The notes below the pieces were generated by a model. The model searched no databases. It was given only the letters and a program-made list of their open reading frames with translations, and was not told the origin of the DNA. DNA of 64,000 bases from Alkaliphilus flagellatus (lineage in GTDB: Bacteria > Bacillota > Clostridia > Peptostreptococcales > Natronincolaceae): NCBI RefSeq assembly GCF_018919215.1, contig NZ_JAHLQK010000007.1:1-64000 (forward strand). The letters are read 5' to 3'. The position numbers and the translations under genes are program-made. Positions 57,847-64,000 of the stretch are shown piece after piece. Positions within the stretch are counted from its first letter, which is position 1. Each line of letters opens with the position of its first letter.

Positions 57847-60000
57847 ATGAGAAAATTAATTCCGAGTATATTAGTTCTAATAATTTTAATTACTTCTCTT
57901 ACAGTTTCTTTTGCAGATGGATCTTTGAATAAGATTTTATTAAAAGAAAATGGTATAGGGAAAAACTATCAAGTAGTAAATCTTAAAATAGATGGCAAAA
58001 CAGTAAAATCTGCAGATGTGCCTCCTATAATTTACCCACTAAATAATCAAGAAAGAACTTTAGTACCATTAAGAGTTATTATAGAACATTTAGGGGACAA
58101 GCTAAATGCTGATATTGGGTGGGATGAAGCTAAACAAGAAGTAAAAGTTAAGACTAAAGATAAGGAAATACTTTTAAAAATTGATAGCCCTGTAGCTTTA
58201 GTTAATGGTGTTCAAAAAAGACTTCCAGACAATATTCCTGCAAAGCTTCTTGCAATAGGAGATAACAGTAGAACTATGGTACCGGTTCGTTTTTTTGCAG
58301 ATGAGCTTGGACTTAGTGTAGGTTGGGATGAAAAAACTGTAACTGCTTCAATAGACATGCCTAAAGTGCCTGAAAAAGAAACTGAAGAAGAACCTATCAT
58401 CAATCCACAGCCTCCACAAGAAAATGTTGCAGACGTTACAGATGTTAGAGTTGAAATGAATGGATCTATACCTCAAATTCGTATTAAAACATCAAAACAA
58501 ATTGATTACAAACAGTTTAAGTTAGCAAATCCTGAAAGGCTAGTAATTGATCTAAATAATGCAAAATTAAATTTGAGTGACAGGAATAAGCTAGAGAGTA
58601 ATGGAACTTTACATATTCAAAGCAATAGTGAGGTAATAAAAGGTGTTAGAGTATCACAATTTCAAAATGATCCATTTGTAACTCGAGTTGTAATGGAGTT
58701 AGGAAAGTCAACTGAACATGAAATAAGCTTTGATGAGAAAAGTGGAGAAATTGTAATAAACTTTACTAATTATATTCGTAATGTAAAAAAAGAAATTATG
58801 AATACAAAAGAAGTTATTGTTATTGAAGGAGATTCTGTCGCTGATTATAGTATAATGCAGTTAAGTGACCCAGAACGTTTAGTAGTAGACATTAAAGGTG
58901 GAGTGCTACATAGTAACTTTAAAAATAATCTTATAAACATAGATGGTAAAGTAGCAAAGACAATTAGGGTTTCTGAGCATACACCAGAAAATAACGGTAC
59001 AAATGAGAAAAATGTACGTGTAGTAATAGATTTTCAAGAAAATAGTGGTTATAATGAAGCTTATGCAGAAGTGAATGGTAATAAATTATATTTACATTTA
59101 GAGGGCGAACCTTTTAAAGCAATAAAGTATGAGGAAACTGGATGGACAACTTCAAGATTTACACTAAAGGGTTCAACGGTTACTAGATATAGTATAGGAC
59201 GTCAATTAGCATCGAATTTAATAGAGGTAACAGTTCCTAAAAAAGATATTGAGCTTGAACTGGCAAGTCTTAATATTAATGACCATATTATAAAGTCGAT
59301 TAATATATCAGAAGACTTAAGCCAAAGTAATTACAATGTAAAATTAGAATTACAAGATTCTGTAGAACATAAGTTACTTTCATCTGAACAAAGTCAAGAT
59401 TTAGTATTAGAATTAAATAATAAAAATGCTAAATACAGAGAAATGCTTGTTGTTATTGATCCTGGACATGGGGGTAGAGACCCGGGTACTACTTCTTCAA
59501 TACTTAAGATGCATGAATCAGAAGTTGTATTGGATATATCTACAAGACTTAATAAATTATTGACAGAAGCCGGCTTTAGAACTTATATGACCCGTGTAGA
59601 TAACCTAACCCCTAACACCAAGTTAGAACTACAAGATCGTGCAGATGTGGCAAATAGTTTGAATGCAGATATATTCATTAGTATTCACGCAAATGCTGCA
59701 GAAAAGGTACCTACAGCTAATGGGCTTGAAAATTTTTATCATCCCAGTGATATAAGGGGTAAAAAGCTTGCAGAGGTATTTCAATCCGAAATGATTAAGA
59801 ATTTAGATATAAACAGTAGAGGGGCAAAGCCAAATAACCTGTCTGTACTTAGAAATACAACAATGCCAGCAGTATTAACAGAAACAGGTTTTTTAACAAA
59901 TGCTGGAGATGAGGCAAAGCTTGCAACAAGCGAGTATCGTCAACAAGTTGCAGAAGCAATGTTTAAAGCAACTGTTAGATATTTTGAAGAAACAAGATAA
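57847..60000 (+). CDS. N-acetylmuramoyl-L-alanine amidase with stalk and AMIN domains
   Basis: This 717-aa exported cell-wall hydrolase has a signal peptide (MRKLIPSILVLIIL...SFADG) and a copper-amine-oxidase-N-like domain (~40-165, RTLVPLRVIIEHL and TMVPVRFFADELG). Two or three AMIN domains (~190-510) precede Amidase_3 from ~530, with Zn/catalytic motifs DPGHGGRDPG, HESEVV, SIHANA and TETGFLTN. ATG 57847 follows AGGAGGGG; the frame from 57799 adds 16 unlikely residues. It would split stem peptides from glycan in division or sporulation. Confidence 0.92.
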   Translation: MRKLIPSILVLIILITSLTVSFADGSLNKILLKENGIGKNYQVVNLKIDGKTVKSADVPPIIYPLNNQERTLVPLRVIIEHLGDKLNADIGWDEAKQEVKVKTKDKEILLKIDSPVALVNGVQKRLPDNIPAKLLAIGDNSRTMVPVRFFADELGLSVGWDEKTVTASIDMPKVPEKETEEEPIINPQPPQENVADVTDVRVEMNGSIPQIRIKTSKQIDYKQFKLANPERLVIDLNNAKLNLSDRNKLESNGTLHIQSNSEVIKGVRVSQFQNDPFVTRVVMELGKSTEHEISFDEKSGEIVINFTNYIRNVKKEIMNTKEVIVIEGDSVADYSIMQLSDPERLVVDIKGGVLHSNFKNNLINIDGKVAKTIRVSEHTPENNGTNEKNVRVVIDFQENSGYNEAYAEVNGNKLYLHLEGEPFKAIKYEETGWTTSRFTLKGSTVTRYSIGRQLASNLIEVTVPKKDIELELASLNINDHIIKSINISEDLSQSNYNVKLELQDSVEHKLLSSEQSQDLVLELNNKNAKYREMLVVIDPGHGGRDPGTTSSILKMHESEVVLDISTRLNKLLTEAGFRTYMTRVDNLTPNTKLELQDRADVANSLNADIFISIHANAAEKVPTANGLENFYHPSDIRGKKLAEVFQSEMIKNLDINSRGAKPNNLSVLRNTTMPAVLTETGFLTNAGDEAKLATSEYRQQVAEAMFKATVRYFEETR

Positions 60001-60008
60001 ATATTAAA

Positions 60009-60043
60009 GAATAGAGACTATTTTTAGTCTCTATTCTATTTTG
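60009..60043 (+). terminator. Terminator after the amidase gene
   Basis: AGAATAGAGACT and AGTCTCTATTCT form a perfect 12-bp stem, then ATTTTG. Confidence 0.85.
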
Positions 60044-60161
60044 ATATTAAGTGTTAAACTTCTAGTTAATAATTCTGAAATATTAATAAATAATATTAGA
60101 TGATTAAAAACAAATTTGAGGTATAATAATTATTAAAAGGAAATGTTTTGGAGGGGAAAAT

Positions 60162-60683
60162 ATGGAAGCTGTTTTGGGTTATTTATTAATTTTTTTAGCA
60201 CGATTAACTGATGTGAGTATGGCTACTATTCGTATGATTATGGTAGTAAGGGGAAAACGGGTAATCGCTGCATGTATTGGATTTGTCGAGGTAACCATTT
60301 ATGTGTTGGCAATAGGAAAGGTACTTAGTGGTATGGATAATCCATTAAATGTGCTTGCGTATGCCTCAGGTTTTGCTACAGGTAACTATGTAGGTATTTT
60401 TCTAGAAGAGAAAATGGCCCTAGGAAATATTATTGTACAAGTAATTTCAGACTATGAGGTTACACAATTAGTTGAAAAACTAAGAGATAATGGTTTTGGA
60501 GTTACAGTAATAGAAGGCTATGGACGAGAGGGCATAAGACACCTTTTAAATGTATCCCTACAAAGAAAACATTTATCCAAACTATATAATGTAGTAGATA
60601 ACCACGATAAAAAAGCTTTTGTTACAGTAACCGATGCTCGTGCTATTCGTGGTGGATATTTTGCAGGTTTGAAGAAGAAATAA
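60162..60683 (+). CDS. UPF0316/DUF2179 membrane protein
   Basis: The 173-aa protein has three membrane helices (first ~90 residues; LARLTDVSMATIRMIMVVRG, ASGFATGNYVG, EEKMALG) and a cytosolic DUF2179 domain (VTVIEGYGREG, VTDARAIRGG). This is the UPF0316 family; DUF2179-type domains are thought to bind ligands, but the role is unknown. GGAGGGG precedes the ATG. Confidence 0.9.
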   Translation: MEAVLGYLLIFLARLTDVSMATIRMIMVVRGKRVIAACIGFVEVTIYVLAIGKVLSGMDNPLNVLAYASGFATGNYVGIFLEEKMALGNIIVQVISDYEVTQLVEKLRDNGFGVTVIEGYGREGIRHLLNVSLQRKHLSKLYNVVDNHDKKAFVTVTDARAIRGGYFAGLKKK

Positions 60684-60781
60684 TGAATAGTTAAGAGTCC
60701 TCTATAATATAATTGCAATATAAGACTTTCTTCTAACACGTGGAAAGTATAAAGGAATTATATGATTGGGGGACGGAGTAT

Positions 60782-61753
60782 ATGAGATCTTTGCGGTGGT
60801 TAGCTATTTTGCTTATAGTTTTATCCGTATTTTTATTAACTGCTTGTGGAGTTTTTAGAAAAGACAAAGATGTTAGTTTAGTTATTGATACAGGTGTACT
60901 AGAAGAAGATGGATTAAGAGAAACCGTTCTTTATTATCGAGATCAAAAAGGGATTATAGTTCCAGTTATGAAAAAGATACCCTGGGAAGATGGAATTGCA
61001 AAGGCCGCTGTAAGCCTACTAGTAGATGAGCCAGGAGTTAGAGATGACTTAGCTACCGTAGGATTATTACCAGTGTTGCCTACTGGAACAGAAGTAATAG
61101 GAATGTCAATAAACGAAGGATTAGCTAAAGTAGATTTCAATGATAATATTCTATCCTATGATACTGAAATTGATGAAAAGACTATAGTTCAATCACTTGT
61201 ATACACATTAACTGAATTTGAAGCAATTGATAAAGTTCAGTTATTGGTAGATGGCAAGGAAATTAGTAAGCTTTCCTTTGGCACAAAAGTTAAAACTCCT
61301 CTAGAAAGAGAAAACATTAACTTGAGCTTAGAGTTACAAGAAGAAGAGGTACCAGTTGTAGTATATTACAAAACTACTACCAACGGTGAAGACTCTTTTT
61401 ATATTCCAGTAACTAAAGGAGTTAGTGCAATAAAGGCAGATATTAAAAGTGTTTTAACAGCATTAATTGAAGGTGCACCTGAAAACACTGGACTGTATAG
61501 TGAATTACCAGCAGGTGTAATGTTAAATGATGTTTATGTAAAAGATGGAGTTGCATACATTGATTTAAGTAAAGAAATTGAAAATATGCCTAATAACAAA
61601 GCACATCAACAATCAATGATCTACGAATTAGGTCTTACATTAAGAGAAATAGAACCTTCAATTTCTCAGATTCGTATTTTATCTGGAGGAAAGGAAATAA
61701 AGTTAAATCCAGATGTAAGCTTAAATCTACCAACCTATTCAAATAAACATTAA
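60782..61753 (+). CDS. gerM: GerM-like sporulation/germination lipoprotein
   Basis: The 323-aa lipoprotein has a signal peptide with lipobox LLTACGVF and two GerMN domains (~60-165 and ~200-310), each with a KVDFN or IDLSKE core. GerM of Bacillus sits in the forespore intermembrane channel and is needed for sporulation and germination. ATG 60782 follows GGGGGACGGAG; the longer frame from 60740 is unsupported. Order gerM-rph-rdgB-yfcE-like matches Bacillus gerM-rph-ysnA-ysnB. Confidence 0.9.
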   Translation: MRSLRWLAILLIVLSVFLLTACGVFRKDKDVSLVIDTGVLEEDGLRETVLYYRDQKGIIVPVMKKIPWEDGIAKAAVSLLVDEPGVRDDLATVGLLPVLPTGTEVIGMSINEGLAKVDFNDNILSYDTEIDEKTIVQSLVYTLTEFEAIDKVQLLVDGKEISKLSFGTKVKTPLERENINLSLELQEEEVPVVVYYKTTTNGEDSFYIPVTKGVSAIKADIKSVLTALIEGAPENTGLYSELPAGVMLNDVYVKDGVAYIDLSKEIENMPNNKAHQQSMIYELGLTLREIEPSISQIRILSGGKEIKLNPDVSLNLPTYSNKH

Positions 61754-61756
61754 TTG

Positions 61757-61783
61757 AACCGAGATAATATCTCGGTTTTTTAT
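61757..61783 (+). terminator. Terminator after gerM
   Basis: AACCGAGATA-ATATCTCGGTT, then TTTTATT. Confidence 0.88.
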
Positions 61784-61898
61784 TGTACTATTGAAATCAT
61801 CAAAGATGATTTTTTGTATATAAAAGGCAAACTATGATACAATATTATATGAAAAACATTTTATAAATACATATAACTTGAGGGAAGGAAGATGATCT

Positions 61899-62696
61899 TT
61901 GAATAGAAATAATGGAAGAAGCTATGACGAGTTAAGACCTGTAAAATTTACAAGGAATTATACAAAATATGCCCAAGGTTCGGTATTAGTAGAAATGGGG
62001 GAAACAAAGGTAATTTGTACAGCTACTATCGAAGATCGTGTGCCTCCTTTTTTGAAAAATACGGGAAAAGGCTGGATAACAGCAGAGTACTCTATGTTAC
62101 CTAGTTCTACACAAAGTAGAAAGGTAAGGGAATCAAGTAGAGGAAAAGTAGAAGGAAGAACCCAAGAAATTCAAAGATTAATAGGTAGAGCATTACGTTC
62201 TGTAGTCGATTTAGATTCTATTGGAGAAAGAACTATATGGATAGACTGCGATGTAATACAAGCCGATGGTGGTACCCGCACAGCTTCAATTACCGGATCT
62301 TTTGTGGCATTAGTGGATGCTTTAAATAAGCTTAAAGAAGAAGGAACATTAAAATACATACCAGTTAGTAACTTTGTATCTGCTGTTAGTGTAGGTATAA
62401 TAGAAGGGCAGACTATGCTAGATTTATGTTATACAGAAGATTCGACTGCTAAGGTAGATATGAATATAGTAATGACAGATAGAGGGGAATTTGTTGAGGT
62501 TCAAGGGACAGGAGAAGAATCACCCTTTAGTAGGGAAGATTTAATGGAGTTATTAAGACTTGGTGAAAAAGGAAATACTGAGCTAATTAGACTTCAAAAA
62601 GAGGTTTTAGGTACTATAGCTGAGGAAGTTGGCAAAATTAAAGAAAATAAAACTGAAGAGAAAGATGCACATAATGGAGGCAACAATGAAAAGTAG
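61899..62696 (+). CDS. rph: Ribonuclease PH
   Basis: RNase PH trims tRNA 3' ends phosphorolytically. The 265-aa protein shows [43 protein letters not shown] and [20 protein letters not shown] 61899 follows AGGGAAGGAAG. Its charged C-terminal tail overlaps rdgB by 11 bases. Confidence 0.95.
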   Translation: MNRNNGRSYDELRPVKFTRNYTKYAQGSVLVEMGETKVICTATIEDRVPPFLKNTGKGWITAEYSMLPSSTQSRKVRESSRGKVEGRTQEIQRLIGRALRSVVDLDSIGERTIWIDCDVIQADGGTRTASITGSFVALVDALNKLKEEGTLKYIPVSNFVSAVSVGIIEGQTMLDLCYTEDSTAKVDMNIVMTDRGEFVEVQGTGEESPFSREDLMELLRLGEKGNTELIRLQKEVLGTIAEEVGKIKENKTEEKDAHNGGNNEK

Positions 62697-63318
62697 AGAA
62701 GGGTTTAAAACTGTATATCAAGCAGTAATTGCAACAGGAAATAAACATAAGTTAGAGGAAATAGGTGTAATTTTAAAAGATTTTCAATTAGAGGTTCTTT
62801 CTATGAAGGATGTTGGATTAGATGGACTAGAAATAATAGAAGATGGTAATACATTTGAAGAAAATGCACTAATTAAGGCAAAAACAGTTATGGAGAAAAC
62901 GGGAAAACTAGCCCTTGCAGATGATTCTGGATTAGAGGTTGATATATTAAATAACCAGCCTGGAATATATTCAGCTCGATTTGCTGGAGAGCATGCAACT
63001 GATAAGGAAAATAATGATAAGCTTCTTAAACTACTTAAAGATATTCCGTTAGAGAAGAGGAAAGCTAGATTCGTTTGTGCCATGGCGGCTGTATTTCCTA
63101 ACGGAGATATTGTTGTTTTAAGAGGAGAGTGTTCTGGTGTAATTGGTTTCGAGCCAAAAGGTACGTCTGGTTTTGGTTATGATCCTTTGTTTATAATAGA
63201 GGAATATGGTAAGACATTCGCAGAACTAGGAGAAGAAAGGAAAAATAAGATTAGCCATCGTGCTATTGCTCTAGAAAAGTTAAAAGAGGAGCTAAAAACA
63301 CGATTAGAAGGTGAGTAG
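62686..63318 (+). CDS. rdgB: XTP/dITP diphosphatase (RdgB/HAM1)
   Basis: The enzyme cleans deaminated purine nucleotides (dITP, XTP) from the pool. The 210-aa protein has the start [39 protein letters not shown] and [10 protein letters not shown], all diagnostic. ATG 62686 has GGAGG 5 bases upstream; the longer frame from 62629 runs within rph. Overlap with rph implies coupling. Confidence 0.95.
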   Translation: MKSREGFKTVYQAVIATGNKHKLEEIGVILKDFQLEVLSMKDVGLDGLEIIEDGNTFEENALIKAKTVMEKTGKLALADDSGLEVDILNNQPGIYSARFAGEHATDKENNDKLLKLLKDIPLEKRKARFVCAMAAVFPNGDIVVLRGECSGVIGFEPKGTSGFGYDPLFIIEEYGKTFAELGEERKNKISHRAIALEKLKEELKTRLEGE

Positions 63319-63319
63319 G

Positions 63320-63784
63320 TTGAAAATAGGTGTAATTAGTGATAGTCATGGAATGTGTAAATATATTGATTTAGCCATGGAACATTTAAAAGATGTAGAT
63401 TTAATTATCCATGCAGGAGACAACTATAAAGATGCAAAGTATATAGAAAAAAATTATAATATTAAAGTAGTAGCAGTTTCTGGTAATTGTGACATAGGGG
63501 GCATAGAAGAACGAATTGAATTAATAGATGGTAAAAAAATTTTTATTACCCATGGTCATAATTATGGAGTAAAAATGAATATAAATGTAATCTTCTATGC
63601 AGGTAAACAAAATGATGCGGATATAGTTATATTTGGTCATAGTCATATACCATTTTATGCAGTAGAAGAAGGTATGGTATTACTTAATCCAGGCAGTACT
63701 AGTTTGCCTAGAGGTGGATCAGAAAAAAGTTGCTGTATTATTACTATTGAAGAAAATATAAAGGTGGACTTTATTAATATATAG
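63320..63784 (+). CDS. YfcE/MJ0936-family metallophosphoesterase
   Basis: The 154-aa protein has the calcineurin-like metal motifs ISDSHG, HAGDN, SGNCD, THGHNYG and GHSHIPF. It hydrolyses phosphodiesters; the cellular substrate is unknown. TTG 63320 is chosen because AAGGTG lies 8 bases upstream; GTG 63311 overlaps this site. It begins one base after the rdgB stop. Confidence 0.9.
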   Translation: MKIGVISDSHGMCKYIDLAMEHLKDVDLIIHAGDNYKDAKYIEKNYNIKVVAVSGNCDIGGIEERIELIDGKKIFITHGHNYGVKMNINVIFYAGKQNDADIVIFGHSHIPFYAVEEGMVLLNPGSTSLPRGGSEKSCCIITIEENIKVDFINI

Positions 63785-63793
63785 TTTCAGGGG

Positions 63794-63816
63794 GAAGGCG
63801 GTTTGCCTTCTCTTTG
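63794..63816 (+). terminator. Terminator after the yfcE-like gene
   Basis: GAAGGC-ggttt-GCCTTC, then TCTTTG. The remaining 63817-64000 shows only A/T-rich sequence and no gene start before the window ends. Confidence 0.8.
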
Positions 63817-64000
63817 TACTATAAAAAATATAGTATAATATAAAGCTGTAAAATTGCTAGATATCTGATGAAAATTATTAAATATTAGTTTTTGAGAAAT
63901 AATAAGAAAAACCTTGAAAAACAAAGTATAACTTTTGTATTTTATGTACATCTTTAATAAGGAAGATTTATATGGATTGAAGTTTAATCTTAAATTATGT

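Overview
The window reads as chromosome of a spore-forming, low-GC anaerobic member of the Clostridia. The sequence is strongly A/T-biased, with AGGAGG-type ribosome sites and frequent TTG/GTG starts. It carries sporulation and germination genes (cwlD, a gerM-like lipoprotein, CotF-like coat proteins). Oxygen-sensitive Fe-S enzymes and a clostridial-type acetoin dehydrogenase operon with a sigma-54 activator fit an anaerobe. I cannot name the species; a relative of Alkaliphilus/Natronincola is a guess. No rRNA, tRNA, CRISPR array, prophage or intact insertion sequence was seen.

Layout. 1-5.3 kb: spore-related and small genes (a Cys-rich protein cut by the left edge, cwlD, a holin-like membrane protein, an Mrp ATPase, a GNAT acetyltransferase, two CotF-like proteins). 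5.4-6.5 kb: an Fe-S aldo/keto reductase. 6.5-22.6 kb: a purine block. guaB-guaA sits behind a guanine riboswitch. A purine permease plus purK-E-L-F-M-N-H-D sits behind PurR-type operators and a tandem guanine + ykkC-scaffold (probably PRPP) riboswitch. 23-27.7 kb: a Rossmann-MCP fusion, then metNIQ under a SAM-I riboswitch and a dapG-like aspartokinase. 28-34.8 kb: a small membrane protein, BrnQ and glutamate/dicarboxylate-type transporters, then an FdhD-TatA-flavoprotein locus whose tungsten aldehyde:ferredoxin oxidoreductase gene seems reduced to a C-terminal stub. 35-44 kb: pcrA-ligA and gatCAB, with a rubrerythrin-like protein. 44-46.6 kb: a truncated oligopeptide-binding protein, then a tandem array of tiny hydrophobic protein genes with near-identical sigma-K-like promoters and terminators. 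46.8-55.8 kb: a transporter, then acoR and acoABCL with a sigma-54 promoter and an acoX stub. 56-63.8 kb: an unrecognised protein, an AIR-synthase relative, a large cell-wall amidase, a UPF0316 protein, and the conserved gerM-rph-rdgB-yfcE-like cluster.

How it works together. Purine synthesis and salvage appear to be read through up to three sensors in one leader: PurR boxes, a guanine aptamer and a PRPP-type aptamer. guaBA answers to guanine alone. Methionine uptake is SAM-controlled. Acetoin catabolism depends on AcoR and sigma-54. The small-protein genes at 27.9 and 45.1-46.0 kb look like a mother-cell (sigma-K-type) sporulation family; this is inferred from shared promoter spacing and is the least described item here. 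Three decayed loci (aldehyde oxidoreductase, acoX, oppA) show recent gene loss.
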